From Tolypothrix sp. PCC 7712 (GTDB lineage Bacteria > Cyanobacteriota > Cyanobacteriia > Cyanobacteriales > Nostocaceae): a DNA stretch of 64,000 bases. A program made the translations under genes and the position numbers. The stretch lies in NCBI RefSeq assembly GCF_025860405.1, contig NZ_CP063785.1, forward strand, positions 4,154,001 to 4,218,000. The letters run 5' to 3'. Below, one piece after another: positions 26,426 through 36,249 of this stretch. Within the stretch, counting starts at the first letter, position 1. Every line of letters begins with the position of its first letter. The notes under the pieces are model-generated. The model did not search any database. It had not been told where the DNA came from and saw nothing but the letters and a program-made list of their open reading frames with translations.

Positions 26426-28846
26426 ATGTCTGAATTGATCCAAACACTCCTAGAAAGCGAAGAAAAAAGCGATTTACGTTCCTTTATTAGTGAGTTACGT
26501 CATCAAGAAAAGAAATACTTGTTACGTAACGATATAATTAATGTTTATAGCGAGTATTGCTCCAAATACCAAAAATCAGCAGAGTTTTGCAGTTCTTCTC
26601 ATTTAGGGCAATTAATTTACTATACTCAAGAAATTATTCAAGAGGACTCTAACCTCTGCTTTATTATCCGCCCCAAGATTGCCTCTCAAGAAGTTTATCG
26701 CTTAACTGAAGACCTGAAAGTCGAACAAATGACTGTGCAAGAACTCTTGGATATGCGCGATCGCATAGTCAATCGGTTTCATCCTAACGAAGGTGATTTA
26801 CTAGAACTAGACTTTGGGCCGTTTTATGACTACTCTCCCACAATCCGCGACCCCAAAAATATTGGTAAAGGGGTAAACTTCCTCAACCGCTACCTATCTA
26901 GCAAACTACTCCAAGACTCCCAACAGTGGCTAGAAAACCTATTTAATTTTTTGCGCCTACATCAATATAATGGCGTGCAGTTGCTAATTAGCGATCGCAT
27001 CAAATCCCAGCAGCAGCTTTCTCAACAAGTTAAGAAAGCACTCGCTTTTGTCAGTTCTCGCCCCAGTAATGAACCTTATGAAGAATTCCGGTTTAACTTA
27101 CAAGCAATGGGTTTTGAACCGGGTTGGGGTAACACAGCGCAACGCACCCAAGAGACTCTAAATATTCTCGATGAATTAATCGACTCTCCCGATCCCCAAA
27201 CCTTAGAAGCCTTCATATCTCGGATTCCGATGATTTTTAAAATCGTCCTCGTGTCTCCTCACGGTTGGTTTGGTCAAGAAGGAGTATTAGGACGACCCGA
27301 TACTGGGGGTCAGGTGGTTTATGTCCTCGATCAGGCTAAGTCTTTAGAAACACAACTACAAGAAGATGCAAGATTAGCAGGTTTAGAGGGGCTAAACGTC
27401 CAGCCCAAAGTAATTATTCTGACCCGCCTCATACCCAATAGCGATGGTACTCTTTGTAACCAACGCTTAGAGAAAGTCCACGGTACAGAAAACGCCTGGA
27501 TTTTGCGCGTACCTTTGCGGGAATTTAATCCTAATATGACGCAAAATTGGATTTCCCGGTTTGAGTTTTGGCCTTATTTAGAAACATACGCCATTGATGC
27601 TGAAAAAGAACTGCGCGCAGAATTTCACGGTAGACCAGACTTAATTGTTGGTAACTATTCTGATGGTAACTTGGTGGCGTTTTTACTAGCACGACGCATG
27701 AAAGTTACCCAGTGTAATATTGCCCATGCTTTAGAAAAATCGAAATATTTGTTCAGTAATTTGTACTGGAATGATTTAGAAGATAAATATCACTTCTCCT
27801 TACAATTTACTGCTGATTTAATTGCCATGAATGCTGCCAATTTTGTGATTAGCAGCACCTACCAAGAAATTGTCGGTACTCCTGATAGTGTGGGACAGTA
27901 TGAATCTTATAAATGCTTCACTATGCCGGATTTATACCATGTTGTGAATGGCATTGAATTATTCAGTCCGAAGTTTAATGTAGTACCGCCTGGAGTGAAT
28001 GAAAATTACTATTTTCCCTACACCCGTAATCAAGACCGAGTAGAGAGCGATCGCCAACGTATTAAAGAAATGCTATTTACCTTAGATGATCCTTCGCAAA
28101 TCTTTGGTAAACTTGACGATCCGAACAAACGCCCACTATTTTCAATGGCACGTTTGGATCGGATTAAAAACCTCACAGGTTTAGCAGAATGCTTCGGTAA
28201 GAGTCCAGAATTACAAGAGCATTGTAACTTGATTTTAGTAGCAGGCAAACTGCGTGTAGAAGAATCAAGTGATAATGAAGAAAAAGACGAAATTGTCAAA
28301 CTTTATCACATTATTGACCAGTACAATCTCCACGGTAAAATTCGCTGGTTAGGTGTGCGCTTATCTAAAACTGATTCAGGGGAAATTTACCGCGTCATTG
28401 CTGATCAAAAAGGTATATTTGTCCAACCCGCTTTATTTGAAGCCTTTGGTTTAACAATTTTGGAATCTATGATTTCTGGGGTACCCACCTTTGCCACACA
28501 ATTTGGTGGGCCATTAGAAATTATTCAAGACAAAGTTAATGGGTTTTACATCAACCCCACGAATTTAGAAGAAACTGCCGAAAAAATCATAGAATTTGTC
28601 ACTAAGTGTGAACATAATCCTGGCTATTGGCAGACAATTTCTCAGAAAAGTATTGAGCGAGTTTACAGCACATATACCTGGAAAATTCACACAACCAAGC
28701 TGCTTTCTTTAGCGAGAATCTATGGTTTTTGGAACTTTAGCTCCCAAGAAAAACGAGAAGATTTGTTGCGCTATATAGAGGCTTTATTCTACTTAATTTA
28801 TAAGCCAAGAGCGCAACATTTATTAGAGCAGCATCAATATCGTTAA
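26426..28846 (+). CDS. susA: Sucrose synthase
   Basis: An 806-residue protein, the normal length for cyanobacterial and plant sucrose synthases. The N-terminal regulatory region (1-260) precedes the GT4 catalytic part: VLVSPHGWFGQEGVLGRPDT and GGQVVYVLDQ (sugar binding), CNIAHALEKSKY, and EAFGLTILE (the E-x7-E motif) followed by GVPTFATQFGGPLEII. The enzyme reversibly converts sucrose and (U/A)DP to fructose and the nucleotide sugar; in heterocyst-formers it supplies glucose units for glycogen and nitrogen fixation. The start follows TTGTGGAGTTGCT (GGAG ribosome site). It is a single-gene unit with a long 5' region containing an inverted repeat. Confidence 0.96.
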   Translation: MSELIQTLLESEEKSDLRSFISELRHQEKKYLLRNDIINVYSEYCSKYQKSAEFCSSSHLGQLIYYTQEIIQEDSNLCFIIRPKIASQEVYRLTEDLKVEQMTVQELLDMRDRIVNRFHPNEGDLLELDFGPFYDYSPTIRDPKNIGKGVNFLNRYLSSKLLQDSQQWLENLFNFLRLHQYNGVQLLISDRIKSQQQLSQQVKKALAFVSSRPSNEPYEEFRFNLQAMGFEPGWGNTAQRTQETLNILDELIDSPDPQTLEAFISRIPMIFKIVLVSPHGWFGQEGVLGRPDTGGQVVYVLDQAKSLETQLQEDARLAGLEGLNVQPKVIILTRLIPNSDGTLCNQRLEKVHGTENAWILRVPLREFNPNMTQNWISRFEFWPYLETYAIDAEKELRAEFHGRPDLIVGNYSDGNLVAFLLARRMKVTQCNIAHALEKSKYLFSNLYWNDLEDKYHFSLQFTADLIAMNAANFVISSTYQEIVGTPDSVGQYESYKCFTMPDLYHVVNGIELFSPKFNVVPPGVNENYYFPYTRNQDRVESDRQRIKEMLFTLDDPSQIFGKLDDPNKRPLFSMARLDRIKNLTGLAECFGKSPELQEHCNLILVAGKLRVEESSDNEEKDEIVKLYHIIDQYNLHGKIRWLGVRLSKTDSGEIYRVIADQKGIFVQPALFEAFGLTILESMISGVPTFATQFGGPLEIIQDKVNGFYINPTNLEETAEKIIEFVTKCEHNPGYWQTISQKSIERVYSTYTWKIHTTKLLSLARIYGFWNFSSQEKREDLLRYIEALFYLIYKPRAQHLLEQHQYR

Positions 28847-28903
28847 TTGGTCATTGGTCATTGGTCATTTGTCATTGGTAAATACTAATAACTATTGACT
28901 CTT

Positions 28904-28956
28904 GTACAGACGCGATTAATCGCGTCTCTGCAATTTTTGTACAGACGCGATTAATA
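28904..28956. repeat. Palindrome AGACGCGATTAATCGCGTCT plus half copy
   Basis: A full 20-bp palindrome at 28908-28927 and a half copy at 28939-28955. Other copies lie at 35212-35231 and in the 57630-57705 cluster. The sequence just upstream (28850-28880) is TTGGTCA-type tandem repeat. Confidence 0.85.
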
Positions 28957-28974
28957 CCAATTCTCTAACCTTGA

Positions 28975-29481
28975 CTAAATTGTCAACTCACGCCATGTTC
29001 TATTACCAACAATTCCATCTACTATTAAGCTCCGCCGATTTTGAAATGCTTTGACAGCTGTCTCTGTTAATGGCCCAAAAACCCCATCAACTCGCATTCC
29101 ATAACCATGAGAAATTAACAACTTTTGTAAGACTCTAACGGAACTCCCTGAGCTACCAAAGCGAATAATTGGTAATTGATTACTATAATTTCTAACTCTG
29201 GCTTTAACTCTCATACTGTCTGCAATTACAGTCTGATAATTTTTATCAACTAGAGTTTTTTTATTATCATTAATCGATGGCGGGGTAGCGAAGGAAGTTC
29301 CATCTGTCTCCATAAATTCTGGTGGCGTAACTCGAGCAGCTGTAATTACCTGCGATGACTGCTCTTGTATGGAATTTTCCCAGCCATTTTCTATATGAAG
29401 CGGTTGCTGCTCCGGTAAACTGGGCAATGATGGTTGTCCTGTTGTTAACACGCCTGTCATCAGCAGGCCAATTTCACTCAT
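28975..29481 (-). CDS. Peptidoglycan-binding domain protein
   Basis: The C-terminal ~65 residues form a PG_binding_1 domain: IRFGSSGSSVRVLQKLLISH, GYGMRVDGVFGPLTETAVKAF, and VDGIVGNRTWREL. The preceding ~100 residues are low-complexity with no recognised domain. The domain binds cell-wall peptides; no catalytic domain is fused, so it may anchor or sense. The ATG at 29481 is chosen. A GTG at 29520 would add 13 residues, including VLVQRTI, and cannot be excluded. A paralogous shorter gene lies 523 bp upstream on the same strand. Confidence 0.72.
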   Translation of the reverse strand: MSEIGLLMTGVLTTGQPSLPSLPEQQPLHIENGWENSIQEQSSQVITAARVTPPEFMETDGTSFATPPSINDNKKTLVDKNYQTVIADSMRVKARVRNYSNQLPIIRFGSSGSSVRVLQKLLISHGYGMRVDGVFGPLTETAVKAFQNRRSLIVDGIVGNRTWRELTI

Positions 29482-29520
29482 TATTGTTCTTTGTACTAAC
29501 ACCGATATTCCTTTTGACAC

Positions 29521-30003
29521 ACCAACTTGCGATTATTCCGGAATAATGCATACGGAAAATTCAAAAATCTTTTCAGGAAGTTTTCTTTAAAATTTCTTAC
29601 TATTTGCATTAAAAATATGCTAATAACACAGCATTATTAAGCCTTAAGAATTTAAGGAATTGATGAGCAAGTTCTATTATTTATGAAGGAATATTATAGA
29701 CGCAGTTAATCCTGATATTTTACAGTATGTTTTTAAGAGGATTATCTAAAATTTATACTAAGTAATTTTTGCGGTTTGGTGTGCAGTTAATTGATGGTTG
29801 ATGGCTAAATTTTGAATTTTTCTGCCAAGTGGAATAAATATAAAAATAAGTATTGAGAGAATCTATAAAATCTAAATAAAATTACTTAATATTTCAGTGT
29901 ATTTGTGTTTGTAAATAAGATGAAAACACAAATACACTCAGATAAATTTACACAGAGATTAAGAATTAGCGATATGTTATTTTTCTACGCAGCTAATGAC
30001 TAT
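29521..30003. other. AT-rich intergenic region, nothing recognised
   Basis: About 480 bp of AT-rich DNA between the two peptidoglycan-binding genes. GTATTTGTGTTTGTAAATA and ACACAAATACAC around 29897-29938 form a loose inverted repeat. No gene is seen. Confidence 0.5.
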
Positions 30004-30261
30004 TTAAGTTAACTTGCGCCAAGTATTAGAGCCTACTATGCCATCAGCTTTGATATTTCCCTGGTTCTGAAAAGCTTTTACAGCAGTCTCAGTTAATGCA
30101 CCAAAGACTCCATCAATTTTCACAGAGTAACCATTACCTAATAACAGCCTTTGTAAAACTCTCACTGCATCACCTGAATCGCCAAAACGTAGAGTTGGCA
30201 AACTGAGATTAGCTGTAGCGCGTGCATTCAAAGGCTGTGATGGATTGGGAGGATTTTGCAT
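30004..30261 (-). CDS. Small peptidoglycan-binding domain protein
   Basis: An 85-residue protein that is almost only a PG_binding_1 domain: LRFGDSGDAVRVLQRLLLGN, GYSVKIDGVFGALTETAVKAF, and KADGIVGSNTWRKLT. It closely matches the C-terminal domain of the neighbouring gene at 28975, so the two are probably duplicates. There is no signal peptide and no catalytic domain, so how it reaches the wall is unclear. Confidence 0.78.
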   Translation of the reverse strand: MQNPPNPSQPLNARATANLSLPTLRFGDSGDAVRVLQRLLLGNGYSVKIDGVFGALTETAVKAFQNQGNIKADGIVGSNTWRKLT

Positions 30262-30471
30262 AAGTTAAACCATATGAGCTTTCAGAGCGATTTTAACTAA
30301 CAAATCCCAAATTGAGTACCAGATAAATATCACCCTGAAGGGTACTATTAACGCTCAAGAGTTCACACTATATTGCGGGTAGCTATAACCTGATGCTTGA
30401 TGAATATTGAGAAGCGATCGCTCTTAATGAAAATTTAAGCGATCGCTTCTGCATAAAATGTTTGTCGGTAA

Positions 30472-31563
30472 CTAGCCAATACCATCAATGACCGGGTGGA
30501 AGTAGAAAGCTATGCCTAATACTGTATAAGCGGCTAATAGTAAGGTTCCTTCTAACCAATTGGATTTACCATCAGAACTAATGCTATTGGCAATTAGCAC
30601 GGCTACAGCTACAGCGACTAACTCAAAAGGATTGAAATCTAAATCCATCGGCTGACCGAATATCCAGCCAGCTACGACTAAAACGGGAGCAACAAATAGT
30701 GCAATCTGCATACTTGATCCCACCGCTACCGACAGGGAAAGATCCATTTTATCTTTCATCGCTACGCTGACTGCGGTGGCGTGTTCAGCAGCGTTACCTA
30801 CGATGGGGACAATAATCACCCCAGTAAATAGGGCTGTTAATCCTAATTGCGATGTGGCTACTTCCAAAGAATCAACTAGCATCTCGGACTCTAGAGCTAC
30901 TAAGAGCGTACATACTAGCAGTACGCCACTCCATAACCAAAGATTTGGCTTTTTATGAGGGATTTCTTCCACTTCGGCTTCTACCATACCTACATCATAT
31001 AAATATGAGTGGGTTTTCATGGAAAATAGCAGCGTCAAAGCGTAGACCAAAATTAAGACTATGGCTACAGCCACAGAAAAATGTTGTAGGGTTTGGCGGC
31101 TAATCCCTTTAGAGGTAATATCCATCGCTGTGGGTAACAGAATTGCAATTACCGCCAAATTCATAGCTGAAGCATTTACCCGCGCTACAATCGGCTGAAA
31201 TGTCTGTTCTTTATGACGCAGTCCACCTAACAGCATTGAAAGACCCATTACTAGCAGTAGGTTACCGATAATTGAGCCTGTAATACTGGCCTTGACCACA
31301 TCCACTAGTCCAGCCTTCAGCGCTACTAAAGCAATGATTAGTTCTGTAGCATTGCCAAAGGTAGCATTTAATAACCCCCCTAATGAAGGCCCTACTACTA
31401 CAGCAATTTCTTCCGTAGCGGTACCCATCCAAGCTGCTAAGGGCAAAATTGCTAATCCAGCTGTCACGAAAATTATCAAGTCTCCCCACTCCAAGAAGTG
31501 AGCTGCTAAGGAAACTGGTATAAACAATAACAAGACGAAAAAAATAAGATTTTTACCTGACAT
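30472..31563 (-). CDS. cax: Calcium/proton exchanger (CaCA family, Cax)
   Basis: A 363-residue membrane protein with about eleven helices in two homologous halves. It shows the paired CaCA motifs: GNATELIIALVALKAG in the first half and GNAAEHATAVSVAMKDKMDL in the second, each holding the acidic ion-binding Glu. An acidic loop (VEAEVEEIPHKK) links the halves. The family extrudes Ca2+ in exchange for H+ across the plasma membrane, giving calcium and salt tolerance. The length is normal. It is a single gene, with a HIP1-rich spacer downstream. Confidence 0.92.
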   Translation of the reverse strand: MSGKNLIFFVLLLFIPVSLAAHFLEWGDLIIFVTAGLAILPLAAWMGTATEEIAVVVGPSLGGLLNATFGNATELIIALVALKAGLVDVVKASITGSIIGNLLLVMGLSMLLGGLRHKEQTFQPIVARVNASAMNLAVIAILLPTAMDITSKGISRQTLQHFSVAVAIVLILVYALTLLFSMKTHSYLYDVGMVEAEVEEIPHKKPNLWLWSGVLLVCTLLVALESEMLVDSLEVATSQLGLTALFTGVIIVPIVGNAAEHATAVSVAMKDKMDLSLSVAVGSSMQIALFVAPVLVVAGWIFGQPMDLDFNPFELVAVAVAVLIANSISSDGKSNWLEGTLLLAAYTVLGIAFYFHPVIDGIG

Positions 31564-32316
31564 TGATCCATTTTAGTTAAGGGTATTCAGTCAAAGATGC
31601 ACTGGCTCCTTAGCACTCGGTACCTAGGACTCTTCATTTTGACATCATTCTGCAGATAGTCATCAGCGTTGGTTATTAAACCCTAGTTTAAGGCTGAAGC
31701 TCTTTCCTAAGTAAGAGTACTACTTTGAACAAGCAGATTAGCATTGATTAACACTAATCACTAGATGTCGTTTGTCATTTGTCATTTGTCATTTGCGTTT
31801 GTTATTAATTTTGTGCTTCCCCATTACCAATTACCAATTACCAATTACCCATTGATATTAAGAAATGCAAAGTTTTTGAATAAAAAATTCTCAATTCTTC
31901 GTAGCTTTCAGGTTCCGAAATTGTACGGTTCTCATTCTTGAGCAAAATATGTAATATAAGGTTAAGTTTTACGTATTATTTGCAATCTCTTGTAGTAAAA
32001 CTATAACTAGAGGTCGATATTTTACTGCAAAAATGCGGTTTAATATATTAAAAGACAATTAAATTTCTTGGCGCTACCTATAGTGACACCTCTTTTCTGA
32101 GATGCTTATTAAATGGTAATTATTTAATGCCTTTAGGGAAAAGGCTGTGCGATAACGCAGATTTCCCGTTATACTAAAACCGCTTTCTCAGAGATGTGGC
32201 TTAATTCCATAGTTGTTATCGGTACCGGATTTTGTATTAAAGCCCCTGAAGAAAGGTTCACAAACGAGTTTTTTAGCACAATTGCAAGTAAGTTTTTTTG
32301 ATTTGGATAAATAGAC
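31564..32316. other. Intergenic region between divergent cax and GH57 genes
   Basis: Contains GTCATTT tandem repeats near 31768-31796 and AATTACC repeats near 31823-31850. A partly paired segment lies at 31600-31710. No gene or recognised riboswitch was found. Promoters for both flanking genes should lie here. Confidence 0.5.
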
Positions 32317-35049
32317 ATGACTTCTGCTGCTGAACTGCCAGCTAGTTCTGGCTCAACATTTTCATTACAACAAGATCCCAGACATACCCCGGATAGCGAT
32401 CCCCTGAGAACGGCAACTGGTGTTTATGTAACGGTGCATGGTCATTTTTACCAGCCACCAAGGGAAAACCCATATCTAGACGCGATTGAGCGCCAACCTA
32501 GTGCAACTCCTTTCCATGATTGGAATGAACGAATTCACTGGGAATGCTATCGTCCGAATGCCTTCGCCAGAATATTAAATGACCGTGGCGAAGTCGTAGA
32601 TATCGTGAATAATTACGAGTATATGAGCTTTAATATCGGCCCCACGTTGATGTCGTGGCTAGAACGCTACGATATGGAGGTTTATCAACGTATTTTAGAG
32701 GCCGATGCTAAAAGTTCCCAACGTTTGCAAGGTCACGGCAATGCGATCGCGCAAGTATACAATCACATCATCATGCCCCTGGCGAATGAACGCGACAAAT
32801 ACACCCAAATTCGCTGGGGTAAAGAAGACTTCCGTTCTCGCTTTGGGCGTGATCCCGAAGGGATGTGGTTAGCGGAAACTGCTGTAGACTATGCAACTTT
32901 AGAAGTTTTGGTGGCTGAAGGAATTCGCTTTATTGTCCTCGCGCCATCACAAGCACAACGTTGTCGTCTCCTACCAACGGAAAATGATCCCCATCCAGAA
33001 TGGCACGAAGTTGGAGGAAGTCAGATTGATCCCACCCGTCCCTATCGTTGTTATTTAAAACCTGCACTCAGCATTGCATCTTCACCTTTGAATGCCATTT
33101 ACAACAGTCATGGTATGGGTGCATTAGAAGAGGGAGAATCTTTAGCTGGTTTACCCTATATCGATATCTTCTTTTATGACGGGCCGATATCGCGGGATAT
33201 GGGTTTTAGCGATGTTATTTACAATTCCCATCATCTAGCAGGACGTATCGGTTCGGCTGTGCGTGGGGATCATCGTCCCGCACAGTTGATATCTGTAGCC
33301 ACAGATGGCGAGACTTTTGGGCATCACAAGAAAGGCACAGAAAAAACTTTAGCTTACGCCTTTAAGGGCGAATTTCCTAACCACGGTTGGACAGTCACCA
33401 ACTATGCTCACTATCTCAGCTTGAATACACCAACTTGGGAAGTGGAATTAAAGCCAATCACTGCTTGGAGTTGCGCCCACGGTGTAGATAGATGGCAAGA
33501 TGACTGTGGTTGCGGTGGGGAAGGAGGGGTTTGGCATCAAAAATGGCGTAAACCTTTACGAAATGCCCTAAATTGGCTGCGGGATCAGCTAATTGAGGTC
33601 TATGAGAAATATGGCAGACAAATATTCCGCGATCCCTGGGCAGCACGTGATGAATATATTAAAGTAATCCGCGATCGCTCTGCTGCCAATGTCAGCCGTT
33701 TTCTCAGCCGCCATCAAACTCATAAACTTACCGCCGCCGAACAAATAGATGCTTTGCGTTTACTGGAAATGCAGCGTCATGCTTTATTGATGTTTACCAG
33801 TTGCGGTTGGTTTTTTGAAGAACTTTCTCGTCCAGAAGGAACGCAGATTCTTCGTTATGCCGCCCGGGCTTTAGAATTAGCGGGAGATGTAGCGGGTGTA
33901 CAGTTGGAAAAAGGCTTTATCAAACGCCTGGGTTTAGCACCTAGTAATGTTGAGCAATTTAATCACGGTGCAGAAGTTTATCGCCAACTGGTACTAACTG
34001 CCCAAATTAGTTGTAAACAAGTCGCCGCCCATTATGCGATCGCATCTTTGTTTGCTAATCATCAACCTGCAATAGCACGGAATTTCCTGTCTGGGCAAGA
34101 TACTCAGGGCAATCTTTCCTCTATTTCCCAAAAACGGGTTTACTGCTACACCGCCAATGAGTTAGATTACCAACTGCAACGTATGGGATCATTAACCCTG
34201 GCAGTTGGACATTTAAGGCTAGTATCAGAAATTACTTGGGAAAGTGAAGATTTAGTTTTTGCAGTTATACACTTAGGCGGTTGGGATTTCCACTGCTGCA
34301 TTCAACCATTTGCGGGTAGAAGAGAGTACAGCCAAATCAAAGAAAAGCTATTTGGCTCACTCAAACAGGCTAGTGCAGCCCAAACTATCCTGATGATGAC
34401 GCAGCTATTTGGGGAAGAAAGCTTTAGCTTGCAAAATCTATTTGCCGAAGAACGCCAACGCATGATGCGCCTGTTAAGTCAGGAAACACTGACAAGATTA
34501 GACCAACTTTATACGCAAACCTATAGAGATAATTACGGGGTAATTGCCGCCTTTCATCGAGATGAACTACCTGTACCGCGAGAATTGCAAGTCGCAGCCG
34601 AAATTGCTTTAGGATATCGCTGTTTAACAACATTGCGATCGCTAGAGCAAGATATCACTGAACCTCACAGCAGTTTCAACCACATCGTAGAATTAGAAGC
34701 GATCGCCACCGAAGCCAAGTATCTACGTTGTCAGCTGGATATTCCCGACGGTAAGCAGATATTAGAACAATTAATTATGCGCTTGCTGTGGCAACTGTTG
34801 TACGATCCCAATGGTAGCTTAGACGCAGATATCCAACGCTTAGAAAGGTTGATTGATGTAGGTTATCAGCTTAACTTTGGCATCTCACTGCATCGATCCC
34901 AAGAACTCTACTTTAATTGCTTGTACAGCCAAATCATACCCCTGTGCATCGCTAACCAAGGACAAAAACATAATCGCTGCGATCGCTTACTGAAGCTAGG
35001 ACAAAAATTAGGGATTGACGTGAGTGCGATCGCTAATCAGTTCGCGTAA
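32317..35049 (+). CDS. Glycoside hydrolase family 57-type protein with DUF3536 region
   Basis: A 910-residue protein. After a short polar leader, a GH57 barrel starts with the family's first motif (VTVHGHFYQPPRENP). It has the nucleophile-type motif EGMWLAETAVD and the acid motif ATDGETFGHHKKGTE. The C-terminal ~400 residues are helical, matching the DUF3536 extension of cyanobacterial and other bacterial homologues. GH57 enzymes act on alpha-glucans (amylase, branching enzyme, 4-alpha-glucanotransferase); the exact activity cannot be told. It could serve glycogen metabolism alongside susA and the GH13 gene at 44643. HIP1 sites are frequent, as in native genes. Confidence 0.85.
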   Translation: MTSAAELPASSGSTFSLQQDPRHTPDSDPLRTATGVYVTVHGHFYQPPRENPYLDAIERQPSATPFHDWNERIHWECYRPNAFARILNDRGEVVDIVNNYEYMSFNIGPTLMSWLERYDMEVYQRILEADAKSSQRLQGHGNAIAQVYNHIIMPLANERDKYTQIRWGKEDFRSRFGRDPEGMWLAETAVDYATLEVLVAEGIRFIVLAPSQAQRCRLLPTENDPHPEWHEVGGSQIDPTRPYRCYLKPALSIASSPLNAIYNSHGMGALEEGESLAGLPYIDIFFYDGPISRDMGFSDVIYNSHHLAGRIGSAVRGDHRPAQLISVATDGETFGHHKKGTEKTLAYAFKGEFPNHGWTVTNYAHYLSLNTPTWEVELKPITAWSCAHGVDRWQDDCGCGGEGGVWHQKWRKPLRNALNWLRDQLIEVYEKYGRQIFRDPWAARDEYIKVIRDRSAANVSRFLSRHQTHKLTAAEQIDALRLLEMQRHALLMFTSCGWFFEELSRPEGTQILRYAARALELAGDVAGVQLEKGFIKRLGLAPSNVEQFNHGAEVYRQLVLTAQISCKQVAAHYAIASLFANHQPAIARNFLSGQDTQGNLSSISQKRVYCYTANELDYQLQRMGSLTLAVGHLRLVSEITWESEDLVFAVIHLGGWDFHCCIQPFAGRREYSQIKEKLFGSLKQASAAQTILMMTQLFGEESFSLQNLFAEERQRMMRLLSQETLTRLDQLYTQTYRDNYGVIAAFHRDELPVPRELQVAAEIALGYRCLTTLRSLEQDITEPHSSFNHIVELEAIATEAKYLRCQLDIPDGKQILEQLIMRLLWQLLYDPNGSLDADIQRLERLIDVGYQLNFGISLHRSQELYFNCLYSQIIPLCIANQGQKHNRCDRLLKLGQKLGIDVSAIANQFA

Positions 35050-35055
35050 GAGGGA

Positions 35056-35235
35056 GTGGGGACTGGGTACTGGGGATTGGGGAACTCGGGGCCCCCTCTG
35101 GGGATAAGGGGTAATGGGGACTGGGAAATGAGGGGGACAAAGACAGAAGAAGAAATAACTTTTGACCCTTGACTTTTAACCCTTGACCCTTACCCCTTGA
35201 CCCTTGAGTACAGACGCGATTAATCGCGTCTCTCC
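35056..35235. repeat. Tandem repeats, inverted 41-bp module and 20-bp palindrome
   Basis: GGGGACT-type heptamers, then an inverted copy of the 41-bp GC-rich module (35079-35119), then TTGACCC-type repeats (35160-35205), then the palindrome AGACGCGATTAATCGCGTCT at 35212-35231. Confidence 0.85.
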
Positions 35236-35257
35236 AATTCTTAAAAAACCTAAACAC

Positions 35258-35464
35258 TTAATCAAGCTTTAACGCATTAACTGGAACATCATCCCAATTC
35301 TCAACTATCCTCATTTGTGCTAGCCAACCAGATGCCTTTTGTGTGTCACTCAAATTTTGCTCAAATGATTCATGACAATCTTTTGCTTGAGATTCGTCAC
35401 AACAGGCAATACAAGCATGAATCATGCCAGACGGATCAATTTGCTCGTTTACCCAAATAGTCAT
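35258..35464 (-). CDS. Small conserved cyanobacterial protein
   Basis: A 68-residue protein (MTIWVNEQIDPSGMIHACIA...) with four cysteines or histidines close together (HACIACCDE, KDCHES), which could bind a metal or be redox-active. GAGAGGATAATCC before the ATG gives a usable ribosome site. I know of no function. It is convergent with the GH57 gene across a repeat tract. Confidence 0.65.
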   Translation of the reverse strand: MTIWVNEQIDPSGMIHACIACCDESQAKDCHESFEQNLSDTQKASGWLAQMRIVENWDDVPVNALKLD

Positions 35465-36249
35465 GGATTATCCTCTCTTTAAAAATGTAGCGAAGAATTC
35501 AATTTGTGATTCTAGAATATCTAGAAAATTTGAGAAATTGGTGAATATATTTGATTTGTTAACATACTCGTTCAGGTAGGCAATGAAAAATTAAATTTTG
35601 TCACAAAAAATTTAAAATAGCTAGAGCCAATGCCAGCCTATCAGTGTTTCAAAAATAACTACTAAATAGTATAGATAACAGACAAGAAATATGAGATTTT
35701 TTATACAAAATTTAGTATTACCAACAACGGAACCCTCGTTGAAAAGGGTATATGTAACCCTACTCGAATAACACACCATATTTACAAATAGCACTTACTT
35801 AAGCAAAAGTTGCTGCCCAGATCCCCGACTTGTTCAAAAAGTTGGGGAGCTAAATCTCGCTAAAGTAAGTAACATTCCACCTTATTTACAGCTTATTGCA
35901 ATTGTATGAGGTAAGTAGTGATGCAAAATTAAATATACATTTGTCATTGCGAACGTAACGAAGTGGAGTGAAGCAATCACAAGGGTTTTGGGGTTGCTTC
36001 GCTTTTCTCCGAGACGCTAACGCGAACGCTCGCAATGACATAAATAATTTTGCGTGAGTACTTACAAGATCTACTGGAAATGACATTACCCAAAATATGG
36101 ATGTGTTATATGTAACCAGTAAATACTTTTGTTATATCCCAATAGATTTACAATTTTTAATCTAAAATCCGTCTTGAAAAGTTTGCTCAACGGGGGGAAC
36201 CCCCACACGCAACTTTTCGCAAAATCCAAAATCTAAAATTGCTACCTGG
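35465..36249. other. Repeat-rich intergenic region
   Basis: Holds a strong hairpin (CCCCGACTT / AAGTTGGGG, 35823-35847). It also holds a dispersed element at 35942-36040 with ends TGTCATTGCGA / TCGCAATGACA, and an inverted partial copy of the 10150-10275 repeat at about 36170-36235. No gene is supported. Confidence 0.65.
35942..36040. repeat. Dispersed palindromic element (TGTCATTGCGA type)
   Basis: About 99 bp with inverted ends TGTCATTGCGA / TCGCAATGACA and an internal GAGACGCTA-CGCGAACGCT segment. A second copy lies at 50502-50592 inside a larger insertion. Confidence 0.8.

Noticed and set aside
31600..31710. A riboswitch (manganese type) before the Ca2+/H+ exchanger
   Set aside because: Some pairing is possible, but the conserved motifs of known metal riboswitches were not found.
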